From HRBIN35 sp036741875 (GTDB taxonomy: Bacteria; Patescibacteriota; Minisyncoccia; UBA6257; HR35): a stretch of DNA of 64,000 nucleotides. The translations under genes and the position numbers were made by a program. Under the pieces are notes generated by a model. It was not told the origin of the DNA and did no database searches. It was given only the letters and a program-made list of their open reading frames with translations. The stretch lies in contig DAINRM010000001.1 of the NCBI GenBank assembly GCA_036741875.1, forward strand, positions 1-64,000. Direction: 5' to 3'. Shown in pieces: positions 7,833-16,531 of this stretch. The stretch's first letter is position 1, and every line of letters begins with the position of its first letter.

Positions 7833-9824
7833 CTATCTAAATTCGACCTTAAATTTATTTTCTAAAAGATTTTTAATTTTTTTAAGAATCTCTTCAACAT
7901 CATCCTCTTTTAAAGTTCTTTCATCACTTTGGAAAATAAATCTAAAAGTGTATGACTTTTTATCTTCTTGAAGAAAATATATATCTAAAAGTTTAACGCT
8001 TTTAAGATTTTTTAATTTTATTTGTTTTAGAGTTTCTAATATTTCTTCTGTTTTTATTTTTTTATCTACTATAAAGGAAAGATCTCTTATAATTTCTGGA
8101 TAATTTCCCCAAAAAACAAATTTTTCATAATCAGATGACATATTTTTAATTTTTTCTAAATTCAATTCTATGAAGCCAACTTCCCAATCTATATCATAAA
8201 AACTTTTTACTTTATGATTTAAAACACCAAGAATACCTACTTTTTCATTATCTAAATAAATATCGGCACTCAAAGAAGAAAAAGGATAATTTTTTTCTTT
8301 AAACAATTCTTTTTCAAATTTTAATTTTAGTTTTTTCTTTAAAAATTCCCAACATGTTTTTATTTCTTTAAGAGCTAAATCTTTTTCTTTTTGAAGACAA
8401 GCTAAAGCCAAAGAATATCTTTCTTTTGGTTTATTTTCTTTCAAAAAAGCTATTTTTTCTAAACGAAAAATTTTTAAATCTCTAAAATTTTTTTGATTTA
8501 AAGATAATCCTTTTAATAAACCTGGGAGAAGTGTAAATTCAAAAAATTTATAATTTTCACTTATAGGGTTTAAAACTTCAATAGGTTCGCTATTTTCTTC
8601 CAAAGCTTTGATAAAAACTTCTCTATCTTTTTCGCTGAAAAGAGAATAATTAAAAATTTCAATATAACCAAACTCTTTTAAAATTTCTCTTAACTTAAAA
8701 TTAAAATTTAAATTTTCATCCAAATAAGCAGGATGAAGAATAGGTTCAAAATTTTCTTTAACTTGATTAACCCCGTAAATTCTTAATATTTCTTCATAAA
8801 TATCTTCCTTTGAGTTTAAATCATTTCTTTCTAGGGGAGGATAGATAATAAAGATATTATTTTTTTGTTTAAAATCTAACTTAAGCTTCTTTAATAAACT
8901 TTTAATCTGAGAAGCTTTTAAATTTGTTCCTAAAAACTTATTTAAATGATTTACCTCAATTTCAATTTCTTTTTTCTTTTCTAATTTACCAAAAACAAAT
9001 GTTCCTTTTAAAATTTCACCACCAGAATATTTTTTAATAAGATAGGAAACTCTATCTAAAGCTTTTAAAGTAAGATAAGGATTAACTTTTCTTTCAAACC
9101 TTAAGCTAGCTTCTGTTTTAATACCTAATTTTCTTGAAGTTTGATAAATACTAACAGGATCAAAAACAGCGGCTTCGATAAAAATGTTTTTAGTATTGAA
9201 ATCAACTTCTGCTAATTTACTTCCCTTTATACCAGCTAAAGCTAAAATTTTTTCTTTATCAGCAATAACAATTTCTCCGCCTTGAAGTTTATATTCGTTT
9301 CCTTCCAAAGAAACAAACCTTTCACCATTTTTTGCTTCTCTGATAACAATTTCTTTATTCTTTACTTTGTCTAAATCAAAAATATGAAGAGGTGCTCCAT
9401 ATTCAAACATTACAAAATTGGACAAATCAACAAGAAGATTTATTGAATTTAAGCCATAAAAACTTAAAAATTCTTTAAGCCAATTGGGTGAAACTGAATT
9501 TTTAACATTCAAAATAACTTTTCCAAAATAAAAAGGAGTTTTTTTAGAAATAACTTTTACCTTAACTTCTTCATCAATTTTTCTTTTACTTTCTTTTAAT
9601 TTAAATTTTGGTTCTTTAAATTTTAAGTCTGTTAAAATACTTATTTCCTTAGCTATACCCAAAAGCGAGGCAGAATCTGAAAATCGGTTATAAAGAATAT
9701 CAATATCAAACACACCATTTTCATAACTCGTTTCAAATGCTTTAAGATTTAAATCATTTAAAATTTTTTCCGGATTGATCTTACCTTGAAGATAGTTTTT
9801 TAAATCTTCCAATCTAAATTTCAT
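7833..9824 (-). CDS. pheT: phenylalanyl-tRNA synthetase beta subunit, lacking the EMAP domain
   Basis: This subunit charges tRNA-Phe as an alpha2-beta2 enzyme with PheS. At 663 residues it is well below the usual bacterial length of about 800. After residue 40 the sequence goes straight into VFDIDILYNRFSD, so the OB-fold tRNA-binding (EMAP-like) insertion near the N-terminus is absent. The B3/B4 editing region (PLHIFDLDKV, GEIVIADKEKILALAGI), the B5 domain (about 290-360) and the C-terminal ferredoxin-fold anticodon-binding domain (starting near YPEIIRDLSFIVD) are all present. Its start overlaps the pheS stop by 11 bases. A stand-alone OB-fold tRNA-binding protein is encoded at 28.1 kb. Confidence 0.92.
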   Translation of the reverse strand: MKFRLEDLKNYLQGKINPEKILNDLNLKAFETSYENGVFDIDILYNRFSDSASLLGIAKEISILTDLKFKEPKFKLKESKRKIDEEVKVKVISKKTPFYFGKVILNVKNSVSPNWLKEFLSFYGLNSINLLVDLSNFVMFEYGAPLHIFDLDKVKNKEIVIREAKNGERFVSLEGNEYKLQGGEIVIADKEKILALAGIKGSKLAEVDFNTKNIFIEAAVFDPVSIYQTSRKLGIKTEASLRFERKVNPYLTLKALDRVSYLIKKYSGGEILKGTFVFGKLEKKKEIEIEVNHLNKFLGTNLKASQIKSLLKKLKLDFKQKNNIFIIYPPLERNDLNSKEDIYEEILRIYGVNQVKENFEPILHPAYLDENLNFNFKLREILKEFGYIEIFNYSLFSEKDREVFIKALEENSEPIEVLNPISENYKFFEFTLLPGLLKGLSLNQKNFRDLKIFRLEKIAFLKENKPKERYSLALACLQKEKDLALKEIKTCWEFLKKKLKLKFEKELFKEKNYPFSSLSADIYLDNEKVGILGVLNHKVKSFYDIDWEVGFIELNLEKIKNMSSDYEKFVFWGNYPEIIRDLSFIVDKKIKTEEILETLKQIKLKNLKSVKLLDIYFLQEDKKSYTFRFIFQSDERTLKEDDVEEILKKIKNLLENKFKVEFR

Positions 9825-10815
9825 TGCTTCTTAGATCGGGAGTATGAAGAAGACGAATATCATTTATTTCGTATTTAAGCATAATAAGTCTTTCAAGACC
9901 AGTACCAAAGGCGTAACCTTGAAATTTATAAACATCTATTTCAGCACATTTTAAAACGTAAGGATGAATCATACCTGCACCAGCTACTTCAAGCCAACCG
10001 CTGAATTTACATACAGAGCACCCCTTTTGACTACAAAAAATACAACTCAAATCAACCTCAATACTTGGTTCAGTAAAAGGAAAATAACTTGGTCTAAACC
10101 TTACCTTAACATCTTTTTCAAAATATCTTTTGAAAAACTCTAAAAAAATAAATCTTAAATGAGAAAAATTAGAATTTTCACTTACAGAAATGCCTTCTAT
10201 TTGGTAGAATTCAAAATCATGTCTTGCATCTGTAGCTTCAAAACGAAAAACTTTTCCCGGAACAATCCCCCTAATCGGTGGTCTATATTTTAAAAGAAAA
10301 GGAACCTGAAAAGCACTTGTATGAGTTCTTAAAAGCCAACCATTTGGTTTCTTTAACCAAATAGTATCCCACATATCTCGAGCTGGATGATAAGGGGGCA
10401 TATTTAAAGAATCAAAATTTTCATATTCAGTAACAATATAATTTGAATCAATTAAATAAAAACCGAGATCTCTAAAAATGTCGATAATTCTTTTAAGGTT
10501 TGATTGAATAAGAGGTAGAGAAGTTAAATTAAAGATCTTACCAGGATGATAAAAATCAAAATTTATTTTTTCTTCTAAAACTTCTTCTTTTTTAATTTGA
10601 TAGATCTTTTCTAGTTCTTCTTTAACGTTATTGAAAATCATTCCTAAATTTTTTCTTTCTTCTGGAGAAAAATCTTTAAGTTTTTCAGAAAATTTAACTA
10701 ATTCACTTTTTCTCCCCAAGTATTTAATTCTCCACCTTTCAAGTTCTTCTAAAGATTTTATGTTTTTAATTTCTTTTAAAGCTGATTCTTTTAATTCAAT
10801 TAACCAGTCTTTCAT
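9814..10815 (-). CDS. pheS: phenylalanyl-tRNA synthetase alpha subunit
   Basis: This 333-residue catalytic subunit has an N-terminal coiled coil (residues 1-80), then the class II core: motif 2 region KVFRFEATDARHDFEFYQIEG, motif 3 GTGLERLIMLKY and the C-terminal DIRLLHTPDLR. A cysteine cluster, CIFCSQKGCSVCKFSGWLE, precedes the conserved GAGMIHP and probably binds zinc. Its start overlaps the recR stop by 4 bases, so recR, pheS and pheT are likely co-transcribed from dnaB onward. Confidence 0.93.
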   Translation of the reverse strand: MKDWLIELKESALKEIKNIKSLEELERWRIKYLGRKSELVKFSEKLKDFSPEERKNLGMIFNNVKEELEKIYQIKKEEVLEEKINFDFYHPGKIFNLTSLPLIQSNLKRIIDIFRDLGFYLIDSNYIVTEYENFDSLNMPPYHPARDMWDTIWLKKPNGWLLRTHTSAFQVPFLLKYRPPIRGIVPGKVFRFEATDARHDFEFYQIEGISVSENSNFSHLRFIFLEFFKRYFEKDVKVRFRPSYFPFTEPSIEVDLSCIFCSQKGCSVCKFSGWLEVAGAGMIHPYVLKCAEIDVYKFQGYAFGTGLERLIMLKYEINDIRLLHTPDLRSNEI

Positions 10816-11405
10816 TTTCTTTGTTCTATAGCAGATTTTAATGTCTCTGGATCTGTAAATTCTATTTCTCCTCCAGCGGGTATTCCTTTAGCTAATTTTG
10901 TAACTTTTATTTTATCATATTTCTTTAAAATGTTTTCTAAATATTTTAAAGTTGGTTCGGCTTCTCGAATGAAAGGAAGACCAATAATGATTTCTTTGAT
11001 GTTTTTTTCTTCTTTTAATCTTTCTTCAAGATGTTTTAATCTTTCTTTAATAAAACTTTTTTCTTCAAAAGGTAAAATAAGTCCTCCTAAAACAAAATAT
11101 TTTCCTTTAAAAACTTTAGCTGTTTCTAAACTTAAAACATCGGTTTCTCGAGCTACTATCATTACTATTTCGTTTAGTCTTTTAGAATCAGAACAAATAG
11201 AACAAACTTCTTCCAGAGAAGGGAAAAAACAAAATTTACAGAATTTAGTATTTTCTATAAGAACTTTTAAATTTTCTAAAAATTCTTTCTTTTCTTTTTG
11301 ATCTTGTTTTAAAAACCAAAAAAAGAATCTTATAGCTTGTCTAGGTCCTATTTCCGGAAATTTATTAAAAAAATTAATGATTTTTTTAAAAAGAGGTGGA
11401 AGCAT
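10812..11405 (-). CDS. recR: recombination mediator RecR
   Basis: This 197-residue protein acts with RecO and RecF in loading RecA at gaps. It shows the N-terminal helix-hairpin-helix (FPEIGPRQAIRF), the four-cysteine zinc motif (CKFC...CSIC), a Toprim domain (IVARETDVLSLE) and the C-terminal Walker-like LAKGIPAGGEIEFTDPETL. It begins on the last base of dnaB and overlaps pheS. The length is normal. Confidence 0.93.
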   Translation of the reverse strand: MLPPLFKKIINFFNKFPEIGPRQAIRFFFWFLKQDQKEKKEFLENLKVLIENTKFCKFCFFPSLEEVCSICSDSKRLNEIVMIVARETDVLSLETAKVFKGKYFVLGGLILPFEEKSFIKERLKHLEERLKEEKNIKEIIIGLPFIREAEPTLKYLENILKKYDKIKVTKLAKGIPAGGEIEFTDPETLKSAIEQRK

Positions 11406-12763
11406 TAGTAAAATTCTATTTCTTGAAAAGTATTTTCTATTTCATAAAAGCTCACTGTTTCTGTATCAAAAAAGAGATCAACAGCCCCTATAGGTCCATT
11501 TCTATGTTTAGCAATAATAATTTGTACTTGATTTGAAGGCAAAGCAGTTCCAGCATCTTTAGGACGATGAATAAATAAAACAACATCAGCGTCTTGTTCT
11601 AAAGAACCACTTTCTCTTAAGTCAGAAAGTTTTGGAATAGAGGAAATTCTTTTTTCTGGTTCACGAGAGAGCTGAGAAATAGCAATTACTGGCACCTCTA
11701 ATTCTCTTGCTAATTCTTTAAGGCTTTTGGAAATTTCTGTAACTTCTTGTACTCTACTTTCATAATTTTTACTTCCTTTTACAAGTTGCAAATAATCAAT
11801 AATTAAAATTCCTAATTCTCCAATTTCATGTTTTAATTTTCTAGCCATAGTTCTTATTTGTAAATTAGTTAAACTGGGAGTATCGTCAATAAAAATAGGA
11901 GATTTTTTAAGTCTTTCAGCTGCTTCATAAACTAAAGCTAATTCATCTACTTCTCCATCAAAAGTTAATCTTCCTGTTCTTAATTTCCATAAACTTACAC
12001 CAGCTTCAGCAGCTAAAAACCTGTCTATTATCTGATCTTTTGACATTTCCAAAGAAAAAATACCTACAGGAATTTTTTCTCTAACAGCCACATTTCGAGC
12101 AATAGAAAGAGCTAGAGCTGTTTTTCCTTGTGATGGTCTTGATGCTAAAATAATAAGGTCTGATTTTTGAAAACCACCTAAATATTCGTCAAGTTTTTCA
12201 AAACCTGTAGGGATACCCCTAATAATTTTTCCTGTTTGAAGATCTTCTATTCTTTTAACATTTTCATCAATTAAAGAACTTATAGAGGAAAATTCATAAG
12301 GATAAACTCTATCGGCAATTTTAAAGATATTTTTTTCTACTTCATCTATTAGTCTTTCGGCATCATAATTTGGGTTTTGGATGATATCTTTTATTTTGTT
12401 TGAAAGTTCAAGAAGATCTAATTTAGCTTTATTAGTTTTAATTATTTTTGCATAACTTAAAGCATTTGTAAAAGTAGGCGCTTTGTGAATAAGATAAAGA
12501 ATTTTTTCTTGTCCGCCTATTTTTTCTAAAAGATTTTTTTCTCTAAGTCTTGTAGTTAAAGTAACAAAGTCGATAGAAATTCTTTTTTCAAAAAGTTCAT
12601 TAATGGCTTCATAAATAGCTCTATGTTCAGGAAAAAGAAAATCTTCTGGTTTTAAAATGTCAATTACCTTTAAAATAACTTCTTCATCTAAAATTAAAGC
12701 ACCTAAAAGGGCTTCTTCAACATCTCTAATATTTTCTGTTAAAGGTAAAAATTTTTCTTCCAT
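11405..12763 (-). CDS. dnaB: replicative DNA helicase DnaB
   Basis: This 452-residue hexameric 5'-3' helicase works at the replication fork. The N-terminal domain (about 10-110, DVEEALLGALI) is followed by the RecA-like motor. Walker A is SRPSQGKT (208-215), Walker B is ILIIDYLQLV, and the ISQLSR and LRESGSLEQDADVV motifs are intact. It heads the minus-strand run dnaB-recR-pheS-pheT. A TATAAT-like box lies just upstream. No intein or insertion is seen. Confidence 0.95.
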   Translation of the reverse strand: MEEKFLPLTENIRDVEEALLGALILDEEVILKVIDILKPEDFLFPEHRAIYEAINELFEKRISIDFVTLTTRLREKNLLEKIGGQEKILYLIHKAPTFTNALSYAKIIKTNKAKLDLLELSNKIKDIIQNPNYDAERLIDEVEKNIFKIADRVYPYEFSSISSLIDENVKRIEDLQTGKIIRGIPTGFEKLDEYLGGFQKSDLIILASRPSQGKTALALSIARNVAVREKIPVGIFSLEMSKDQIIDRFLAAEAGVSLWKLRTGRLTFDGEVDELALVYEAAERLKKSPIFIDDTPSLTNLQIRTMARKLKHEIGELGILIIDYLQLVKGSKNYESRVQEVTEISKSLKELARELEVPVIAISQLSREPEKRISSIPKLSDLRESGSLEQDADVVLFIHRPKDAGTALPSNQVQIIIAKHRNGPIGAVDLFFDTETVSFYEIENTFQEIEFY

Positions 12764-12844
12764 TTCCTAATTAATTATATTATTAGGAGTTAAAAATGAC
12801 AAATGGGTATAAAATGTGAAAAGTTGATTAAATAAATTTTTTGT

Positions 12845-12850
12845 TATAAT
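12845..12850 (+). promoter_or_regulatory. extended -10 promoter for the tRNA cluster
   Basis: TATAAT preceded by TG one base before (an extended -10) sits 30 bases upstream of tRNA-Glu. A TTGATT 15 bases upstream of the box is a possible but closely spaced -35. The same string TTGTTATAAT recurs before tRNA-Pro. Confidence 0.6.
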
Positions 12851-12880
12851 ATTAGGAGAAATTTTAATAAAAATTAATAT

Positions 12881-12952
12881 GGCCCCGTCGTCTAACGGCT
12901 AGGACACCGCTCTTTCAAGGCGGAAATACGGGTTCGACTCCCGTCGGGGCCA
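12881..12952 (+). tRNA. tRNA-Glu (TTC)
   Basis: The cloverleaf closes with acceptor GGCCCCG/CGGGGCC. The anticodon loop CTTTCAA gives anticodon TTC, and the T loop is TTCGACT. The discriminator is A and CCA is not encoded. It is first of three closely spaced tRNA genes. Confidence 0.93.
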
Positions 12953-12956
12953 AAAC

Positions 12957-13029
12957 GGGCCCGTAGCTCAGTTGGGAGAGCGCCGGTTTTGCACACCGGA
13001 GGTCAGGGGTTCGAATCCCCTCGGGTCCA
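12957..13029 (+). tRNA. tRNA-Ala (TGC)
   Basis: Acceptor GGGCCCG/CGGGTCC contains the G3-T70 pair that identifies alanine tRNAs. The anticodon loop TTTGCAC gives TGC. The T loop is TTCGAAT. CCA is not encoded. Confidence 0.94.
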
Positions 13030-13037
13030 AAAATTTT

Positions 13038-13108
13038 GCCCCCATAGCTCAATGGAAGAGCGTGGCCCTGCGGAGGCCAAGATGGAGGTTCGATTCCTCC
13101 TGGGGGCA
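13038..13108 (+). tRNA. tRNA-Arg (GCG)
   Basis: The acceptor GCCCCCA/TGGGGGC, D stem GCTC/GAGC, anticodon stem TGGCC/GGCCA and T stem GGAGG/CCTCC all pair perfectly. The 7-base anticodon loop CTGCGGA places GCG at 13070-13072, which reads CGC and, by wobble, CGT. Most bacteria use an ACG anticodon deaminated to inosine for these codons, so a genomic G34 is unusual. Confidence 0.88.
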
Positions 13109-13146
13109 ATTGCTTAGATGTAATAATGAATTAAATATTAATTTTA

Positions 13147-13992
13147 ATGAAACTTAAAGAAATTATTTATAATTTAACCCAAAACCAGGCTATTTTACAC
13201 TATAATGTTTCCACCCTAGAACAAATTAAGGCTGGTATTTTAGCAGTTAAAGAAACTAAAATTCCTCTTATTTTTGGCGTTTCTGAAGGAGAAAGAAAAT
13301 ATTTAAATCCCAAATTAGTAAAAAAAATTATCGATTTTTATAAGGAAGAAGAAAATCTAAATAATTTTATTTTTTTAAACGCAGATCACTCAAAAACTTT
13401 TGAATCATCTAAGCTAGCACTTTTTCTTAATTATGATGAAGTTTTAGTAGATGGAAGCGAACTTTCTTTAGAAGAAAATATAAAAATTGTTAAAGAAATT
13501 GTTAAATTAAGAAATGAAAATAATCTTAATGTTGTAATTGAGGGAGAAGTTGGTTTTATAGGAGGAAAATCTGAAGTGCAAAAAGAAGAAATAAAAATTA
13601 GAGAAGAAGATTTAACAAATCCGGAAGTAGCTTTAAGATTTGTTGAAGAAACGAAGGTAGACCTTTTAGCTATTTCTATTGGTAACATTCATGGTATTTT
13701 ACCTTATGAACCTAAACTTGATTTCGAAAGAGGAGAAAAAATAGCAAAATTAGTTAAAATTCCTTTAGTTTTACATGGAGCTTCCGGAATTTCTATTGAA
13801 AATATAAAAAAATGCATCTTTATAGGATTCAAAATTATTCATATTAATACAGAGTTTAGAAAAATTTGGAAAGAAAAACTAATCGAAAAACTTAATGAAG
13901 ACACAGTAACTCCTTATAAAATTTATGACCCTCTTGTTGAAGAACTTAAAAAGCAAATAATTAAATATCAAGAGGTATTCTTTTCCAAATAG
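13147..13992 (+). CDS. fba: class II fructose-bisphosphate aldolase
   Basis: This 281-residue zinc-dependent aldolase interconverts fructose-1,6-bisphosphate with dihydroxyacetone phosphate and glyceraldehyde-3-phosphate. Visible motifs are NADHS (catalytic Asp and zinc His), EGEVG, the metal-site AISIGNIHG, LHGASGI and the NTEFR end. It starts 38 bases after the tRNA cluster and overlaps the convergent mnmA by 32 bases at the 3' ends. Tagatose- or ketose-bisphosphate aldolase activity of the same family cannot be excluded. Confidence 0.87.
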   Translation: MKLKEIIYNLTQNQAILHYNVSTLEQIKAGILAVKETKIPLIFGVSEGERKYLNPKLVKKIIDFYKEEENLNNFIFLNADHSKTFESSKLALFLNYDEVLVDGSELSLEENIKIVKEIVKLRNENNLNVVIEGEVGFIGGKSEVQKEEIKIREEDLTNPEVALRFVEETKVDLLAISIGNIHGILPYEPKLDFERGEKIAKLVKIPLVLHGASGISIENIKKCIFIGFKIIHINTEFRKIWKEKLIEKLNEDTVTPYKIYDPLVEELKKQIIKYQEVFFSK

Positions 13993-15013
13993 TTCCTCCA
14001 CCTAAAACCAAATCTTCTTTGTAAAAAACAATCGATTGTCCTGGAGCAATCATTTTTTGTGGTTCTAAAAACTCAACCAATGCTTTTTCTTTATCATTTA
14101 TCTCCACTTTAACTTTAACTAAGGGTTGTCTATATCTAAATCTTGCTTCAATTATATTTTCACTTTTAATAATCCTTTCTTCTAATATATTTAAATCTCT
14201 AACCTCTATTTTGGAAGTATAAAGCTCCGGCTCTCCTTCTTTAGCTACAATAATTAAGTTTTCTTCCGGTAACTTTTTTACGACATAATATGGCCCTTTA
14301 CCAGTTTTTATATTTAATCCATGTCTTTGTCCTTCGGTAAAATAAAAGTATCCTAGATGTTTTCCTAAAATATTACCTTTAGTGTCTATAATCAAACCAG
14401 GTTTAGGTTGAAGATAATTTTTTAAAAACTCTCTTAATTTTATAGGTCCAACAAAACAAATTCCAGAACTTCCTCTTTTTAAAGCATTAGGGAAATTATT
14501 TTGTAAAGCAATTTTTCTTATCTCTTCCTTAGTTAAGTCTCCAATTGGAAAAATAATTTTTTCTAATTTATCTTTTTTAATTTTCCAGAGAAAATAACTT
14601 TGATCTTTATTTTTATCTCTACCAGCTAAAAGATGAAATTCACCGTTCTCTACTACTCTTGCATAATGACCAGAAGCAATTTTTTCAAATCCTAAATTTA
14701 AAGCTTTCTCTAAAATAATTCCAAATTTAATTAGATCATTACAAAAAACATCAGGATTAGGTGTCAGCCCTTTTTCATAACTTTCAACGAAATATTTAAT
14801 TATTTTTTCTTCAAATTCTTGGGTAATATCAATACTATAAAAAGGTATATTTAAAATTTCGGCAACCCTTCTTGCATCCTCTTCATCTTTGGGATTACAA
14901 TAAGGTGTGTAGTTAAGATAAAAACCTGTAATTTCGAAACCTTTATTTTTTAAAAAAAGAGCTGCTACCGAAGAATCAACACCACCAGACATTAAAACTA
15001 AAACTTTAGCCAT
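13961..15013 (-). CDS. mnmA: tRNA-specific 2-thiouridylase MnmA
   Basis: This 350-residue enzyme thiolates U34 of tRNAs for Glu, Gln and Lys. The PP-loop SGGVDSS is at residues 9-15. The two catalytic cysteines are C91 (NPDVFCNDLIKFG) and C186 (SSGICFVG). The C-terminal beta-barrel domain (GQRHGLN, then APGQSIVFY) is complete. Its start overlaps greA by 8 bases. Confidence 0.94.
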   Translation of the reverse strand: MAKVLVLMSGGVDSSVAALFLKNKGFEITGFYLNYTPYCNPKDEEDARRVAEILNIPFYSIDITQEFEEKIIKYFVESYEKGLTPNPDVFCNDLIKFGIILEKALNLGFEKIASGHYARVVENGEFHLLAGRDKNKDQSYFLWKIKKDKLEKIIFPIGDLTKEEIRKIALQNNFPNALKRGSSGICFVGPIKLREFLKNYLQPKPGLIIDTKGNILGKHLGYFYFTEGQRHGLNIKTGKGPYYVVKKLPEENLIIVAKEGEPELYTSKIEVRDLNILEERIIKSENIIEARFRYRQPLVKVKVEINDKEKALVEFLEPQKMIAPGQSIVFYKEDLVLGGGTIWKRIPLDI

Positions 15014-15476
15014 TTTTTATTATCTTAGTAACCTTATATTTTATTTTCCTTCCATTAACATCAACTTCAATTTCAGAACCAACTTTTTTTCTAAAAAATG
15101 CTTTTCCTAAGGGTGATTCTAAAGAAATTTTACCCTGAAAAGGATCAGCCTCTCCATAAGTTACTAAAGTGAAAACATATTTTTTATTAGTTTCCAAATT
15201 AATAGCTTCAAAAGTAACCCCTGGTAAAATAATATTACTATCATCAGATTTTCTTATAATAACAGCATTTTCTAAGATTCTTTCTATTTCTTGAATTCTT
15301 TGTTCTAAATCAGTTTTCATTTGCATAGCAATATCAAATTCTGCGTTTTCTGAAATATCTCCTAAACTTACAGCCTCTTTTATTTTTTCTGAAACCTCTT
15401 TTCTTTTAACAGACTTTAAATACTCAAGTTCTTTCTTAAGTTTTTCAAAATTTTCTCTACTTAAATATATAACCAT
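15006..15476 (-). CDS. greA: transcription elongation factor GreA
   Basis: This 156-residue protein rescues backtracked RNA polymerase. An N-terminal coiled coil (residues about 8-75, with SLGDISENAEFD at the tip) is followed by the FKBP-like domain (VTFEAINLETNKKY, ISLESPLGKAFF). It is the first gene of the greA-mnmA pair. A minus-strand TATAAT (15486-15491) lies 9 bases before its ATG. Confidence 0.93.
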   Translation of the reverse strand: MVIYLSRENFEKLKKELEYLKSVKRKEVSEKIKEAVSLGDISENAEFDIAMQMKTDLEQRIQEIERILENAVIIRKSDDSNIILPGVTFEAINLETNKKYVFTLVTYGEADPFQGKISLESPLGKAFFRKKVGSEIEVDVNGRKIKYKVTKIIKNG

Positions 15477-15485
15477 TAATAATCT

Positions 15486-15491
15486 ATTATA
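15486..15491 (-). promoter_or_regulatory. -10 box for greA
   Basis: TATAAT on the minus strand ends 9 bases before the greA ATG at 15476, with no Shine-Dalgarno between. The divergent ychF promoter lies 27 bases away, so the 56-base intergenic region holds both. Confidence 0.5.
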
Positions 15492-15517
15492 CTCATATTT
15501 TTTTAAATGTCAAGATT

Positions 15518-15523
15518 TATAAT
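15518..15523 (+). promoter_or_regulatory. -10 box for ychF
   Basis: TATAAT ends 9 bases before the ATG at 15533. As for greA on the other strand, the spacing suggests a leaderless or nearly leaderless transcript. Confidence 0.5.
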
Positions 15524-15532
15524 TTAATTAAA

Positions 15533-16519
15533 ATGAACTTTAAAATCGGTATTTGCGGTTTGCCTAATGCAGGGAAATCAAGTTTTATTAAATTAGCTTC
15601 ATCAGCAGAAGTTCTTATAGGCGAATATCCTTTTACTACTTTAAAATCGAGTGAATATTCTTTTTTTATTTTTTCTCCTGAACTTAAAATTCTTCATGAA
15701 ATAACAAAAACAAAAGATATTATTCCTGATTATTTAATTTTAGTTGATGTACCTGGGCTGATAAGAGGAGCCCATAAAGGCGAGGGTTTAGGTAATGAAT
15801 TTTTAAGTTATTTAAGAGCTACTGATGTAGTTTTAGAAATTGTAAGAAATTTCAAAAATCAAAATGTTCCTCATACTGAAGGCAATATCGATCCTTTAAG
15901 AGATATTTTAATAATTGAAGAAGAAATCATTGAAGCAGAAAAAGAAATTCTAGAAAGAAATTTAAAAATTATTAAAAAGAAAGGAGAAAAAGAAAAAGAA
16001 TTAGCAATGGAGCAAATTTTAAAAAATTTAGAGCCCTTTAAAAGATTTCCCGAATTTTCAGAAATTCTTAAGGAATATAATTTACTTTTAACTAAAGATT
16101 GGTATCTTTTAATTAACGGAGAAGAAATTAATATTGATAAAGAAATTAAATCAGCTTTTAAAAATGTTTATTTTCTTGATGTGAAGTGGGAAATAGAAGC
16201 TAAAGAATTTGAAGATATTCCTAAAAGTTTTCATGATTTTTCTTATAAATTTAGAAAAGATTTAAATATTATTCAGTTTTTTACTTTTACACAAGAAATA
16301 ACTCAAGAATGGTTTATTAAAAAGGGAGCTACTTATTTAGAAGCTGCTTATCTTATCCATTCTGATTTTGGAGAAAAATTTAAAGAAGCTCAGGTGATAA
16401 ACCTTGAAGAATTTTTAATTTTTAAAAATTGGGAATTAGCAAAAAAATCAGGTAAAATAAAAATAAAAAGTAAAGAGGATAAGGTTGAAGAAAACGATAT
16501 AATTTTAATTAAAATTTGA
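15533..16519 (+). CDS. ychF: YchF/Ola1-type P-loop ATPase
   Basis: This 328-residue Obg-related NTPase associates with ribosomes. The P loop is GLPNAGKSS (9-17), YPFTT is switch I, and DVPGLIRGAHKGEG (from residue 72) is G3. The canonical NKxD base-recognition motif is absent; LLINGEE is at the position where YchF has an N-x-x-E motif linked to ATP preference. The C-terminal TGS domain is clear (FTFTQEITQEWF, IHSDFGEKFKEAQVI). It is slightly shorter than the usual 363 residues, and the coiled coil is short. rpsF follows after 12 bases. Confidence 0.9.
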   Translation: MNFKIGICGLPNAGKSSFIKLASSAEVLIGEYPFTTLKSSEYSFFIFSPELKILHEITKTKDIIPDYLILVDVPGLIRGAHKGEGLGNEFLSYLRATDVVLEIVRNFKNQNVPHTEGNIDPLRDILIIEEEIIEAEKEILERNLKIIKKKGEKEKELAMEQILKNLEPFKRFPEFSEILKEYNLLLTKDWYLLINGEEINIDKEIKSAFKNVYFLDVKWEIEAKEFEDIPKSFHDFSYKFRKDLNIIQFFTFTQEITQEWFIKKGATYLEAAYLIHSDFGEKFKEAQVINLEEFLIFKNWELAKKSGKIKIKSKEDKVEENDIILIKI

Positions 16520-16525
16520 TATAAT
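16520..16525 (+). promoter_or_regulatory. -10 box for rpsF operon
   Basis: TATAAT starts directly after the ychF stop and ends 6 bases before the rpsF ATG. The spacing leaves no room for a leader. Confidence 0.5.
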
Positions 16526-16531
16526 AAAGAT

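Noticed and set aside
12915..13157. Open frames on both strands across the three tRNA genes
   Set aside because: They are translations of tRNA sequences (GC-rich, no family similarity) and overlap perfect cloverleaves.
16517..16519. Alternative genetic code with TGA as glycine
   Set aside because: TGA ends ychF at the family-expected C-terminus, and no gene needs an in-frame TGA to be completed.
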